DNA of 64,000 bases from assembly GCF_001667885.1 (NCBI RefSeq), contig NZ_LZJW01000042.1, positions 1 to 64,000 on the forward strand, in the 5' to 3' direction. Both the position numbers and the translations under genes were made by a program. A model generated the notes under the pieces. That model was not told where the DNA came from. It did not search any database and was given only the letters and a program-made list of their open reading frames with translations. Position 1 is the stretch's first letter; each line of letters starts with the position of its first letter. Below are positions 1 through 8,849 of the stretch, in pieces. This DNA is from Mycobacterium scrofulaceum (GTDB taxonomy: Bacteria > Actinomycetota > Actinomycetes > Mycobacteriales > Mycobacteriaceae).

Positions 1-351
1 CCGCAGGCCCAAGGGGGCGATCATCGGTTGCCTGGCCGGGTTGACGGTCGCGTTCGTGGTGCTGACCGCGCTGGCCCTGGGTGGCCGTCCCGCCGCGGCC
101 GCGGCCCTGATTGGGACGGCCGCGATCGTGCTGTGGGGGGCGATGGCCACGGCCGTGTCGCCGATGATGCAGTCCGCGGCGATGCGCAGCGGGGCCGACG
201 ACCCCGACGGGGCGTCGGGGCTCTACGTGACGGCTTTCCAGGTGGGCATCATGGCGGGCGCGCTGGCGGGCGGGCTGCTCTACGAGCGCAGCGTCGTCCT
301 CATGCTGACCGCGTCGGCCGGTTTGATGGCCGCCGCACTGGTCGGGGCGGC
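1..351 (+). repeat. Left arm of 351-bp inverted repeat
   Basis: This segment is the reverse complement of 605-955, with position i pairing with 956-i. I compared several 60-base blocks and found no mismatch, and the encoded peptides are identical. Identity stops at 352/604. The left end is cut by the window, so the true arm may be longer. The spacer is 253 bp (352-604). It looks like a recent inverted duplication of the 3' part of an MFS transporter gene, or an assembly artefact. Confidence 0.9.
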
Positions 352-493
352 GCTCAACACCAGCGCCAAGCTGACAGAAGCCAATCCGGCTGCGTTCAGG
401 GCGGCCGACAGCCGCCCGCGCGTCCAGCCCGACATATGCATCCTCCACGTTCGAGTTCCTGACACAGTGTGGCATAGGGCGCCCGCCAGCTAA
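2..493 (+). pseudogene. C-terminal fragment of duplicated MFS transporter (5' end outside window)
   Basis: An open frame enters from the left edge. Its first 116 or so codons encode the same peptide as the C-terminal half of the neighbouring MFS transporter, from the segment RRPKGAII through LMAAALVGAA. After position 351 the sequence leaves the duplicated region and the frame runs on for about 47 unrelated residues, ending RAPAS. Those residues have no membrane character and look like accidental read-through. The frame is head-to-head with the intact copy at 553-1842. Whether a full second gene exists depends on sequence left of the window; a gene fragment made by the inverted duplication is the simplest reading. 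Confidence 0.6.
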
Positions 494-552
494 CAAATTC
501 AGGCCCGCGTGGAGGGCGATTATACCGCCATTTTGGCCGTTGAGCTGGCTGG

Positions 553-1842
553 CTATGAATCGCGTGAGCTTGTCGGCGCAACGTCGAGCGCCTGTCGGTT
601 GGCGGCCGCCCCGACCAGTGCGGCGGCCATCAAACCGGCCGACGCGGTCAGCATGAGGACGACGCTGCGCTCGTAGAGCAGCCCGCCCGCCAGCGCGCCC
701 GCCATGATGCCCACCTGGAAAGCCGTCACGTAGAGCCCCGACGCCCCGTCGGGGTCGTCGGCCCCGCTGCGCATCGCCGCGGACTGCATCATCGGCGACA
801 CGGCCGTGGCCATCGCCCCCCACAGCACGATCGCGGCCGTCCCAATCAGGGCCGCGGCCGCGGCGGGACGGCCACCCAGGGCCAGCGCGGTCAGCACCAC
901 GAACGCGACCGTCAACCCGGCCAGGCAACCGATGATCGCCCCCTTGGGCCTGCGGTCCAGCGGCCGCGCCACCAGGCCGACTGCTATCACCCCGGCCACG
1001 CCATAGGCGGCCAGCACCCACGCCAGATTCGGCCCGCGCACGCCGACGACTTCGCGGATGATCTCGACGATGTAGGTGTAGGAGACGAAGTGCCCGGTCA
1101 CGCCGACCATGGTGATGATGCTGACGATGATCAGCCGGCGGTTGCGGTGGTGGCGGGACCGGGGGCCCACGCACTTCAGCTGGTCCTCGGTGAGCACCAT
1201 CTCCGGCAGCAGCGCCCGGGCGGCCACCGTGACGACGACGGCCGCCACGGTCACACACACCACCGCCAGGCGCCAGCCCCACATCAGGCTCATGGCCGCC
1301 GTCAACGGGCTACCGACCACCAGCGCCAGGCTGGTTCCGACGTAGATCGACATCGTCGCGCGGCCGGCGTGGCTCGGCGGCACCAGCCGCGTCGCGATCG
1401 GCGCGATGACCGACCACAGCAGCCCGTGGGTGATCGCGCACAGCACGCGACCGGCGGCCAGCACCTCGAAGGTGGGGGCCAGCGCCGAGATCATCTGGGA
1501 GATGCTCAGGCAGGTCAGGCTCAGCACCAGCACCCGGCGGCGCGGCAGGTGCGCGGTCCAGCGCACCAGCGGAATCGTGGTCAGCGCCGCCACCAGGGCG
1601 TACCACGACAGCAGGGTGCCGACGAGGACCAGGCTGACGTGCAGGTTGCGGGCGATGGCCGGCAGCGCCCCGACGGGCAGGATCTCGGCGGTCACGTAGG
1701 TGAAGGCCGCCGCCGCCAGCACCACAAGCTGGGCCGCGACCCGTGGCGTCCACGTTCGGGCGGCAGCGTTGGTTTCGGCAGTCATGGCGTCGGTATCGGC
1801 CGGGCTACCCAGTTCCTGGGTTGTCGCGCCTAATGCGATCAC
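553..1842 (-). CDS. MFS drug/sugar efflux transporter (Rv0191-like)
   Basis: A 429-residue major facilitator superfamily permease with about twelve hydrophobic segments, resembling the arabinose-efflux/DHA1 group and Rv0191 of M. tuberculosis in sequence and position. It presumably exports small molecules by proton antiport; the substrate is unknown. The GTG start at 1842 has an AAGG ribosome-binding site a few bases upstream; an internal ATG at 1785 is the alternative. It lies 77 bp downstream of ricR on the same strand and may share its copper-responsive transcript (inference). Its last part forms the right arm of the inverted duplication, so its final residues (from about LVGAAANRQ) may not be the ancestral C-terminus. 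Confidence 0.85.
   Translation of the reverse strand: MIALGATTQELGSPADTDAMTAETNAAARTWTPRVAAQLVVLAAAAFTYVTAEILPVGALPAIARNLHVSLVLVGTLLSWYALVAALTTIPLVRWTAHLPRRRVLVLSLTCLSISQMISALAPTFEVLAAGRVLCAITHGLLWSVIAPIATRLVPPSHAGRATMSIYVGTSLALVVGSPLTAAMSLMWGWRLAVVCVTVAAVVVTVAARALLPEMVLTEDQLKCVGPRSRHHRNRRLIIVSIITMVGVTGHFVSYTYIVEIIREVVGVRGPNLAWVLAAYGVAGVIAVGLVARPLDRRPKGAIIGCLAGLTVAFVVLTALALGGRPAAAAALIGTAAIVLWGAMATAVSPMMQSAAMRSGADDPDGASGLYVTAFQVGIMAGALAGGLLYERSVVLMLTASAGLMAAALVGAAANRQALDVAPTSSRDS
605..955 (-). repeat. Right arm of 351-bp inverted repeat
   Basis: This is the partner of 1-351 and lies inside the 3' third of the complete MFS gene at 553-1842. Because the arms match exactly where compared, the duplication must be recent, or maintained by gene conversion, or artefactual. 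Confidence 0.9.
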
Positions 1843-1919
1843 ACTGCCTTACCGTACGGACTGCAAGTACGGCTCCCCCCTTATTGGGTCCGCAAGCCGG
1901 GTCTCAACTCGGTCACCAA

Positions 1920-2210
1920 TCAGGAACGAACGAGGCGTGCGATGGCGGCGGAGGCCTCGGCCAGCTTCTGGTCGGCGTCGTCGCCGCCCTCGGCCACGGC
2001 ACGGGTGACGCAGTGGTTGAGGTGCTCGTCGAGCAGGTTCAGGGCGACCGATCGCAGCGCGCTGTTGACGGCGCTGATCTGGGTGAGGACGTCGATGCAG
2101 TACTTGTCTTCTTCGATCATCCGCGCGATGCCACGCACCTGGCCCTCGATGCGCCGCAGCCGCTTGGCGTAGTTGTCCTTCTGCTGCGAATATCCGTGCG
2201 CGTTCGTCAT
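1920..2210 (-). CDS. ricR: RicR, copper-sensing CsoR-family repressor
   Basis: A 96-residue all-helical CsoR/DUF156 protein nearly identical to M. tuberculosis Rv0190. The Cu(I) ligands of the family are present: Cys38 in KYCID, and His63 and Cys67 in the EHLNHC segment. In M. tuberculosis, RicR represses the copper-protection regulon (mymT, lpqS, socAB and others) and leaves DNA when it binds Cu(I). ATG 2210 was chosen because AAGGA lies four bases upstream; the ATG at 2222 has its AGGA directly abutting. A RicR box at 2278-2292 lies upstream, consistent with autoregulation. The gene diverges from ilvD and is followed by the MFS gene. Confidence 0.95.
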   Translation of the reverse strand: MTNAHGYSQQKDNYAKRLRRIEGQVRGIARMIEEDKYCIDVLTQISAVNSALRSVALNLLDEHLNHCVTRAVAEGGDDADQKLAEASAAIARLVRS

Positions 2211-2277
2211 CGTGTCCTTCATTCCTACCCATCCGCACCCGCCGCGCGTGGCGGGCCGGCGTCCCGGAACCACTTTA

Positions 2278-2292
2278 TACCCCGCCCGGGTA
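2278..2292. promoter_or_regulatory. RicR box between ricR and ilvD
   Basis: The 15-bp sequence TACCC-CGCCC-GGGTA fits the RicR operator form TACCC-N5-GGGTA. It lies 68 bp upstream of the ricR start and 45 bp upstream of the chosen ilvD start, in the divergent promoter region. Repression of ricR by its own product is expected; an effect on ilvD is possible but not shown. Confidence 0.85.
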
Positions 2293-2337
2293 TGACCCGC
2301 GCATTTGCCGTCCGGCCTGCTCACGCATACTTGCAGG

Positions 2338-4053
2338 ATGTCCACACCACGCGATGCGACCGGAGTCACCGACATCAAACCGCGCAGTCGTGACGTAACC
2401 GACGGCCTGGAGAAGGCCGCCGCGCGCGGCATGCTGCGCGCGGTCGGCATGGGTGACGAGGACTTCGCCAAACCGCAGATCGGGGTGGCGTCATCGTGGA
2501 ACGAGATCACTCCGTGCAACCTCTCGCTGGACCGACTGGCCAAGGCGGTGAAGGAGGGGGTGTTCGCGGCCGGTGGCTTCCCGCTGGAGTTCGGGACGAT
2601 CTCGGTGTCCGACGGCATCTCGATGGGCCACGAGGGGATGCACTTCTCCCTCGTCTCGCGCGAGGTGATCGCCGACAGCGTGGAGACCGTGATGCAAGCC
2701 GAGCGCCTCGACGGCTCGGTGCTGCTGGCCGGCTGCGACAAGTCGCTGCCCGGCATGCTGATGGCCGCCGCACGCCTGGACCTGGCGGCGGTGTTCCTCT
2801 ACGCGGGGTCGATCCTGCCGGGGCGGGCCAAGCTGTCCGACGGCACCGAACGCGAGGTCACCATCATCGACGCGTTCGAGGCGGTGGGCGCGTGCGCGCG
2901 CGGGCTCATGCCCCGGGAGGACGTCGACGCCATCGAACGCGCGATCTGCCCCAGCGAGGGCGCTTGCGGCGGCATGTACACCGCCAACACCATGGCCAGC
3001 GCCGCGGAGGCGCTCGGCATGTCACTGCCCGGCAGCGCGGCGCCGCCAGCGACCGATTACCGCCGCGACGGGTACGCCCGCCGCAGCGGTGCGGCCGTCG
3101 TCGAGTTGCTGCGCCGCGGCATCACCGCCCGCGACATCCTCACCAAGGAGGCGTTCGAGAACGCGATCGCGGTGGTGATGGCGTTCGGCGGTTCGACCAA
3201 CGCCGTGCTGCACCTTTTGGCGATCGCGCACGAGGCCGACGTGGAGCTGTCGCTCGACGACTTCAGCCGGATCGGTTCGAAGGTTCCGCACCTGGCCGAC
3301 GTCAAGCCGTTCGGCCGCCACGTGATGTCGCATGTCGATCAGATCGGTGGCGTGCCGGTGGCGATGAAGGCGCTGCTGGATGCCGGCCTGCTGCACGGGG
3401 ATTGCCTGACGGTGACGGGTCAGACCGTCGCCGAGAACCTGGCCGCGATCGACCCGCCCGACCCGGACGGCAAGGTGCTGCGCGCGCTGGACAACCCCAT
3501 CCACCCGACAGGGGGCATCACCATACTGCGCGGATCGCTGGCGCCCGAGGGGGCGGTGGTCAAGTCGGCCGGTTTCGACTCGCAGGTGTTCGAGGGCACC
3601 GCAAGGGTTTTCGACGGCGAGCGGGCCGCGCTGGACGCCCTCGAGGACGGGACGATCACCAAGGGTGACGCCGTCGTGATCCGCTACGAGGGCCCCAAGG
3701 GCGGTCCGGGCATGCGCGAGATGCTCGCCATCACCGGCGCCATCAAGGGCGCGGGCCTGGGCAAGGACGTGCTGCTGCTGACCGACGGCCGGTTCTCCGG
3801 CGGGACGACCGGGCTGTGCGTGGGGCACATCGCGCCGGAGGCGGTCGACGCCGGGCCGATCGCCTTCCTGCGCGACGGCGACCCAATTCGCCTGGACGTG
3901 GCGAACCGCGTGCTGGACGTGTTGGTCGACGCGGCCGAATTCGATTCCCGACGAGAGGGTTTCACCCCTCCCCCGCCGCGCTACAAGACCGGCGTACTGG
4001 CCAAGTACGTCAAGTTGGTGAGTACGGCGGCGAACGGTGCGGTCTGCGGGTAG
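2338..4053 (+). CDS. ilvD: Dihydroxy-acid dehydratase IlvD
   Basis: A 571-residue IlvD/Edd-family enzyme that dehydrates 2,3-dihydroxy-isovalerate and -methylvalerate to the 2-keto acids of valine, leucine and isoleucine synthesis. Iron-sulphur ligand cysteines are visible in TPCNLS, AGCDKS and [11 protein letters not shown]; the family signatures CDKSLPGM and TDGRFSGG are intact. The protein closely matches Rv0189c (575 residues). ATG 2338 gives that length. A CATACT -10-like hexamer just upstream suggests a leaderless transcript. An upstream TTG at 2305 is possible but sits beside the RicR box. The gene is divergent from ricR; its Fe-S cluster makes it a likely copper-sensitive enzyme (established for the family in other bacteria). 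Confidence 0.95.
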   Translation: MSTPRDATGVTDIKPRSRDVTDGLEKAAARGMLRAVGMGDEDFAKPQIGVASSWNEITPCNLSLDRLAKAVKEGVFAAGGFPLEFGTISVSDGISMGHEGMHFSLVSREVIADSVETVMQAERLDGSVLLAGCDKSLPGMLMAAARLDLAAVFLYAGSILPGRAKLSDGTEREVTIIDAFEAVGACARGLMPREDVDAIERAICPSEGACGGMYTANTMASAAEALGMSLPGSAAPPATDYRRDGYARRSGAAVVELLRRGITARDILTKEAFENAIAVVMAFGGSTNAVLHLLAIAHEADVELSLDDFSRIGSKVPHLADVKPFGRHVMSHVDQIGGVPVAMKALLDAGLLHGDCLTVTGQTVAENLAAIDPPDPDGKVLRALDNPIHPTGGITILRGSLAPEGAVVKSAGFDSQVFEGTARVFDGERAALDALEDGTITKGDAVVIRYEGPKGGPGMREMLAITGAIKGAGLGKDVLLLTDGRFSGGTTGLCVGHIAPEAVDAGPIAFLRDGDPIRLDVANRVLDVLVDAAEFDSRREGFTPPPPRYKTGVLAKYVKLVSTAANGAVCG

Positions 4054-4087
4054 CCCCGATCACCGCCGCGCTCAACGGATTTGGAGT

Positions 4088-4528
4088 TTATGCCCGGGTA
4101 GCCGCCGCGCGTGTGCGCCTGCCGAAGTAAGCGGCGTTGAGACCCAACAGGGTCAGCAACGCACCCGCGACCACGTTCGACCACATCATGCCGGTGGTCA
4201 GCGTGACGCCCTGCAGGATCCACGGCGACGCGATGACCCAGACGCCGAGCACCGGCATCGTCCAGGTCAACCCGTGTGCGCGGTCGAGCGCCGTCGCGAA
4301 CCCGTACGCCAAGAAGGCCGCCGCGATCCCGGCGATCAGGTTGGACGTGGCAAGCGATCCCGTGGCGCTGAATCCCACCAGCCACGGTGACGCGGCCACG
4401 TACAGGCCCGTCAGCAGCGCCAGCCCGAAGGTGACGTGCGCACTCATCGACTCGGCGGCGCGGTCGTAATTCGCGCGCAGAGCCAACAAGTCGGGGTGGT
4501 GATCGATTGATGAATGGACTGTACTCAT
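4088..4528 (-). CDS. SPW-repeat membrane protein (Rv0188-like)
   Basis: A 146-residue integral membrane protein with four hydrophobic segments and two copies of the Ser-Pro-Trp (SPW) motif, ASPWLVGF and ASPWILQG, each at a membrane boundary. It matches Rv0188 in place and pattern. The function of the SPW family is unknown. The ATG start has AAGG eight bases upstream. It converges on ilvD with a 34-bp gap. Confidence 0.85.
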   Translation of the reverse strand: MSTVHSSIDHHPDLLALRANYDRAAESMSAHVTFGLALLTGLYVAASPWLVGFSATGSLATSNLIAGIAAAFLAYGFATALDRAHGLTWTMPVLGVWVIASPWILQGVTLTTGMMWSNVVAGALLTLLGLNAAYFGRRTRAAATRA

Positions 4529-4674
4529 TTTGTGACCTTTCTGTTATGCAGCAAGCCTTTTGAGCCGTCTGCACCCATCCATCTGCCATCAAGATTACGC
4601 TCGAGCCCCGCACGCCAGCAACGAAATCCAGCCCGCCGGAAGCCGGATCGACCGCCCGCGTAGCGTCGTAGGAC

Positions 4675-5658
4675 ATGGACGTCGCGGACCGCCTGCGCCT
4701 GGACGTCCCGGTGGCGCAGGCCGGCATGGGCGGTGGCCTGGCCGGCCCCGAACTGGCCGCCGCGGTCGCCGAGGCGGGCGGCCTGGGCACCTTGGGCATC
4801 GCCACGCCCGGCCGATTGCGCGCGTCCATCGATGAGGTGCGGGAGCGGGCACCGGGCCGCGCGGTCGCGGTAAACCTGTTGCTGCACTTCGTTCATCGCG
4901 GGCACGTCGCGGTCTGCGTCGACGCCGGAGTCGACGCCGTCGTGCTGGCGTTCGGCGAAAAGCGGGGACTCGTGCGGCACCTTCGCGACGCCGGCATTTT
5001 CGTCTTCGTGATGGTCGGCACCTCGGGGCAGGCCCGCGCCGCCATCGATTGGGGCGCCGACGGTTTGATCGCTCAGGGGCGTGAGGCCGGCGGCCACCTC
5101 GTCGGAACGATGCCGGCGCTGCAGTTCCTCCCGCAGGCGCTGGCCGTCGCGGGCCACCGACCGGTGTTCCTCGCCGGCGGCATCGCCACCGGCGCCGACA
5201 CCCGCGCCGCCCTGGCTGCGGGCGCCGGCGGGGTGGTCGCGGGGACGCGCTTCCTGATGACGCACGAAGCAAACGCCAACCGGGAGTATCAGCGGCGAGT
5301 GGCCAACGCGGACAAGACGATCGAGACCAATCTGTTCGGCCTGAGCTGGCCGCTGCGTCATCGCGTCGTGCCCAACGCCGCGACGCGGCGCTGGTGCCGA
5401 GCCGACGGCCGGGCAAAGGCGTTGCCGGCGGCCATCAATGCGATGAGCCGCCCGATGGCCGCGCTGGGCTATTTCGACGCCGGCGCTTTGATGCGCCTGC
5501 AGTCACCGGCCCGGCCGTTGCTCACACCGCTCGCGCCGCTCGCCGGTATGCCCGACGCGTGGGTGGACCGTGCGGCGCTGTACGCCGGCGAAACCGCTTT
5601 GCGCATCGGCGAACTCAGTTCCGCCGCGCAAGCGGTCGCCGAGCTCAGCCCTCGTTAG
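4675..5658 (+). CDS. Nitronate monooxygenase-like FMN protein
   Basis: A 327-residue TIM-barrel flavoprotein of the 2-nitropropane dioxygenase/nitronate monooxygenase family. The N-terminal PVAQAGMGGGLAGPELA segment, the GADGLIAQGREAGGH segment with its expected catalytic or substrate-site His, and the FLAGGIATGADTRAALAAGAGGVVAGTRF phosphate-binding region (read in parts) are family hallmarks. It would oxidise alkyl nitronates such as propionate-3-nitronate with O2. A TAGCGT -10 hexamer at 4661-4666 ends eight bases before the ATG, suggesting a leaderless mRNA. M. tuberculosis has no ortholog at this position. Its stop overlaps that of the convergent methyltransferase by four bases. Confidence 0.8.
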   Translation: MDVADRLRLDVPVAQAGMGGGLAGPELAAAVAEAGGLGTLGIATPGRLRASIDEVRERAPGRAVAVNLLLHFVHRGHVAVCVDAGVDAVVLAFGEKRGLVRHLRDAGIFVFVMVGTSGQARAAIDWGADGLIAQGREAGGHLVGTMPALQFLPQALAVAGHRPVFLAGGIATGADTRAALAAGAGGVVAGTRFLMTHEANANREYQRRVANADKTIETNLFGLSWPLRHRVVPNAATRRWCRADGRAKALPAAINAMSRPMAALGYFDAGALMRLQSPARPLLTPLAPLAGMPDAWVDRAALYAGETALRIGELSSAAQAVAELSPR

Positions 5659-6311
5659 CGCACCAGCGCGAGCGCAAAGCCGTCCCAGCGCTTGGCCCCG
5701 ACCGTTTGGATCACGGCCGTGTCCAGTCGTGGGTGCTCGCCCATCAGCTGCAACGTTTCGCGGACCGCCTGCGCCTGCGCGTTGTGCTGCGGGTCCAGGA
5801 TCTGCCCTTCGCGAACCACGTTGTCCGCCACGATGACTGCGCCGGGGCGGGCCAGCCGGACGGCCCACTCCAGGTATTCGACGTAGTTCTCTTTGTCCGC
5901 GTCGATGAAGACCAAGTCGAACGGGCCGCCGCCCAATGTCGGCAACGTGTCCAGCGCCGCTCCGACGACCACCTCCACCCGGTCGGCGACACCGGCGCGC
6001 TCCAGGTTGGCCCGGGCCACCTCCGCGTGCCTGGGTTCGTATTCCAGAGTCACCACCCGGCCCTGCGGGCCGGCGCCGCGGGCCAGCCAGATGGTGCTGA
6101 AGCCGCCCAGCGTGCCGATCTCGAGGATGCGGTGCGCCTGGAGGGCGCCGGCCAGCAGGCTCAGGAACTTGCCCTGCTGGGCCGACACGGCGATCTGCGG
6201 CAGGCCGGCCGCGTCGCTGGCCTCGACCGCCGCGCTCAGTGCCGGATCGTCACCGATCACGGTGTCGTTCAGAAAGTCGTCGACGTCTTGGGGCGTGGGG
6301 TTCTGGGTCAT
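5655..6311 (-). CDS. Class I SAM-dependent O-methyltransferase (Rv0187-like)
   Basis: A 218-residue catechol/caffeoyl-CoA O-methyltransferase-type enzyme close to Rv0187 (220 residues). Motif I for SAM is LEIGTLGGFST near residue 63, the acidic ribose-binding motif is VTLEYEPRHAE, and FIDADKENY carries the metal-binding aspartate, followed by VADNVVREG. It is a soluble, probably Mg-dependent methyltransferase; the acceptor is unknown. It diverges from mymT, with the two starts 147 bp apart around the RicR-controlled promoter. Confidence 0.9.
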   Translation of the reverse strand: MTQNPTPQDVDDFLNDTVIGDDPALSAAVEASDAAGLPQIAVSAQQGKFLSLLAGALQAHRILEIGTLGGFSTIWLARGAGPQGRVVTLEYEPRHAEVARANLERAGVADRVEVVVGAALDTLPTLGGGPFDLVFIDADKENYVEYLEWAVRLARPGAVIVADNVVREGQILDPQHNAQAQAVRETLQLMGEHPRLDTAVIQTVGAKRWDGFALALVR

Positions 6312-6372
6312 GCCACCAAGCTAGCCGCGCGGCGCGGCGCCGGCCGCGGCGGTATCGGACCGGTCACGGTCG

Positions 6373-6401
6373 TTTACGTATACCCATGGGGGGTATATAG
6401 T
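6373..6401 (+). promoter_or_regulatory. mymT promoter with embedded RicR box
   Basis: A -35-like TTTACG (6373-6378) and a -10 TATAGT (6396-6401) are separated by exactly 17 bp. A perfect RicR box, TACCC-ATGGG-GGGTA (6381-6395), fills the spacer. A repressor bound there would block RNA polymerase directly, matching known copper induction of mymT through RicR in M. tuberculosis. Confidence 0.85.
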
Positions 6402-6458
6402 GAGCGGCGTGGTCGATCACAGCCGTAAGGGATCACAACAGAGAAATGGGTGAGTGAA

Positions 6459-6605
6459 ATGGCAAATTACGAAGCAGGCACCGAGTTGACCTGCGGCCAC
6501 GAGGGCTGCGGGTGTCGCGTTCGCATCGAGGTCCCCTGCCACTGCTCCGGTTCGGGTGAGCCGTACCGCTGCACCTGCGGCGACGCGCTGACCCCGGTCA
6601 AGTAG
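6459..6605 (+). CDS. mymT: MymT copper metallothionein
   Basis: A 48-residue cysteine-rich protein nearly identical to M. tuberculosis MymT (53 residues). Seven cysteines are arranged as TC12, GC17GC19, PC27HC29 and RC38TC40, all expected Cu(I) ligands; MymT binds several Cu(I) ions and protects against copper. The ATG at 6459 begins MANYEAG. A GTG at 6450 would add three residues, and an in-frame stop lies just before at 6426. The M. tuberculosis protein has a few more N-terminal residues. The RicR box and promoter lie 58 bp upstream. It converges on bglS across an inverted repeat. Confidence 0.95.
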   Translation: MANYEAGTELTCGHEGCGCRVRIEVPCHCSGSGEPYRCTCGDALTPVK

Positions 6606-6617
6606 TCCGCGCCTCTT

Positions 6618-6704
6618 CGCGTCGAGTGTGCGTCCGGGGCGGCGACACGCCGGGGCCGGAAACCCTGAGCGCACGGCCAAAGCCCTGAACGCACACTCGA
6701 TGCG
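6618..6704. terminator. Long inverted repeat between mymT and bglS, possible bidirectional terminator
   Basis: Arms 6618-6633 and 6689-6704 pair over 16 positions with one G-T wobble (core TCGAGTGTGCGT / ACGCACACTCGA). A 55-base loop contains two near-identical CCCTGA-R-CGCAC units 20 bp apart. It lies between the convergent ends of mymT and bglS. There is no U-tract, as is usual for mycobacterial terminators, so the role is inferred from position. Confidence 0.5.
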
Positions 6705-6719
6705 GCCGGCGAGCCGCGA

Positions 6720-8849
6720 TCAGCGCCCGAACGTACGGCCGGCGAGCGCGACCGTGCCGCTGAGCCGCGGCGTGACCGCCGACGTGCCGACCGCAACCCG
6801 ATAATCGCCCGCACCGATGCGCCAGCGTCCGACCCCGCCGTCGTAGCGTGCGAGGAGGCGCGGATCCGCCTCGACGGTCACTCGGCAGCGGGCGCCGGGT
6901 TCCAGCTCGACCCGCTCGAATCCCAGCAACCGCAGGCATGGCCCCTCGGGGGTGCCGGTGAGATAGAGCTGCGGGACGTCGGCACCAGCGCGGCCGCCCA
7001 CGTTGACCACGCTGAAGCTGGCGGTCAGCGTGTCTCCGCCGCCGACCGTCAGGTCTTGGTAGTCAAAATTGGTGTAGGACAAGCCATGTCCGAAGGCAAA
7101 CGCCGGCGTCGCCCCGGTGGCGGCGAACCAGCGGTAGCCGACGTCGGACCCCTCGACATACTCGATCGTGCTCGGCTCCCCCCACGCGGCGCCGAGGCCG
7201 GGCAGTTCCGGGCGCGGCGTCTGGCGCAAGTCGGTCGGGAAGGTGATCGGTAGGCGTCCCGACGGATTGACCCGCCCGGCAAGGATTTCCGCGATGGCCT
7301 GCGCGCCGGCCTGACCCGGATACCAGGCCTGCATGATGGCCGCCACCGAGTCACGCCAGGGCATGGTCACCGGGTTGCCGGTCTGCAGCACCACGACGGT
7401 GTTCGGGTTGGCCGCGGACACGGCGGTGATCAACGCGTCCTGCCCCTGCGGCAGCGACAGGTCGGCGATGTCGAACCCTTCCCCCTCGGCCCGAACGGCG
7501 AACACGATCGCGATGTCGGCGTGCCGCGCCGCGATCACCGCCTCCGCGGGACTGATGCCGGGGTCGAATTCGATGTGTGCGTGGGGGAACTGCTTTCGCA
7601 GCTCGTCGAGCGGGCTCGACGGCAGCAGGTGCAGCTTTCGCAGCCCGGCCTCCAGTCCGGCGCCACCGATCGGAATCACGGCCGCGTAGCCGCCCGGCGG
7701 AACGACGGCGCTCGAGCCGTAGCCGGCCGGCACCCCCACGTTCGCGTATCCGCCGATGACGGCGATGCGTGCGGTCGACTCCGGAGCCAGGGGCAGCAGC
7801 CCGCGGTTGGCCAGCAGCACCATCCCCTGCCGGGCGATCCGCAACGCAATCTCGTTGTGGGCGGCCAGATCCGGTGCGGGCGCGGTGTCGGCCCGGTCGA
7901 CGCCGACCGCGAACACCGACCGCAGGATCCGCCGGACCATGTCGGAGAGGCGTTCGTCGCTCAGCCTGCCGTCGGCATGTGCGGCCCGCAGGGGCGCGCC
8001 GAAGGCTTCGCCCTGCCACAACAGCGCGTCGATCTGTGCCCCGCATTCTTGGTCGAGGCCGCCGAGCGCGCACTCCCACGATGGCGTGGCCCCCCAGTCG
8101 GACATGACCCAGCCCTGGTATCCCCAGGCGCCTTTGAGCACGCGGTTGATCAGGACGTCGTTGGCGGCGGCGTAGGTGCCGTTGACCTTGTTGTAGGCGG
8201 TCATCACGGCGCCCGGCCGCGCGCGCTCGATGGCCATTTCGAAGGCCAGCAGGTCGGATTCGCGATGCGCGTCGGGGTCGATGACGGCGTCCAAGAAGTG
8301 CCGATTGGTTTCGTTGCAGTTCAGCGAGTAGTGCTTGACGGTCGAGATGACGTGTTGTTGCTGGATGCCGATGATCGACTCCGCGGCGATCGTCGCGGTC
8401 AAAAGCGGGTCCTCGGAAAGGTATTCGAAGTTGCGCCCGTTCCACGGGTCACGCGCGAGGTTCATCGCTCCGGCGAGCTGCACGTTGAACCCGCGGCTGC
8501 GAGCCTCCCGGCCGATCACCTCGCCCGCCGCGCGGGCGAGCGCTGGATTGAAGCTGGCCGACAGCGCCAGCCCGGCGGGCAGCGCGGTCGCGGTGTCGCC
8601 CGGGCGGTAACCGGGGTTGGTCACGCCGAGGCCGGCGTCGCTCATCAGCAACGCCGGGATGCCGAGCCGCGGAACGCCGGGGACGTAACCGGCGCTCATC
8701 GGGACGCCCGGTGGGATGCGCTCGTCGCGCACCGGCCACATGTCACCGGCCCCCATCACGCCGACCAGCAGCGAGAATCGCTCGTCGTCGGTCAGCTGGG
8801 CCTCGACCTCGCGCGCCCGGGCGTCCGCGTCGTCGCCGAACGAGCTCAC
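6720..8849 (-). CDS. bglS: Beta-glucosidase BglS, GH3 family
   Basis: A 709-residue glycoside hydrolase family 3 enzyme matching Rv0186. Residues 60-300 form the catalytic barrel with the KHY substrate-binding pair (Lys172-His173) and the nucleophile Asp251 in VMSDWG. The alpha/beta C-terminal domain and a fibronectin III-like domain (about 570-709) follow. No signal peptide is seen, so it is probably cytosolic and acts on beta-glucosides. The GTG start at 8849 overlaps the TGA of the upstream gene (GTGA). The frame stays open upstream, but that part has no family similarity. It is the last gene of a three-gene coupled operon. Confidence 0.92.
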   Translation of the reverse strand: MSSFGDDADARAREVEAQLTDDERFSLLVGVMGAGDMWPVRDERIPPGVPMSAGYVPGVPRLGIPALLMSDAGLGVTNPGYRPGDTATALPAGLALSASFNPALARAAGEVIGREARSRGFNVQLAGAMNLARDPWNGRNFEYLSEDPLLTATIAAESIIGIQQQHVISTVKHYSLNCNETNRHFLDAVIDPDAHRESDLLAFEMAIERARPGAVMTAYNKVNGTYAAANDVLINRVLKGAWGYQGWVMSDWGATPSWECALGGLDQECGAQIDALLWQGEAFGAPLRAAHADGRLSDERLSDMVRRILRSVFAVGVDRADTAPAPDLAAHNEIALRIARQGMVLLANRGLLPLAPESTARIAVIGGYANVGVPAGYGSSAVVPPGGYAAVIPIGGAGLEAGLRKLHLLPSSPLDELRKQFPHAHIEFDPGISPAEAVIAARHADIAIVFAVRAEGEGFDIADLSLPQGQDALITAVSAANPNTVVVLQTGNPVTMPWRDSVAAIMQAWYPGQAGAQAIAEILAGRVNPSGRLPITFPTDLRQTPRPELPGLGAAWGEPSTIEYVEGSDVGYRWFAATGATPAFAFGHGLSYTNFDYQDLTVGGGDTLTASFSVVNVGGRAGADVPQLYLTGTPEGPCLRLLGFERVELEPGARCRVTVEADPRLLARYDGGVGRWRIGAGDYRVAVGTSAVTPRLSGTVALAGRTFGR

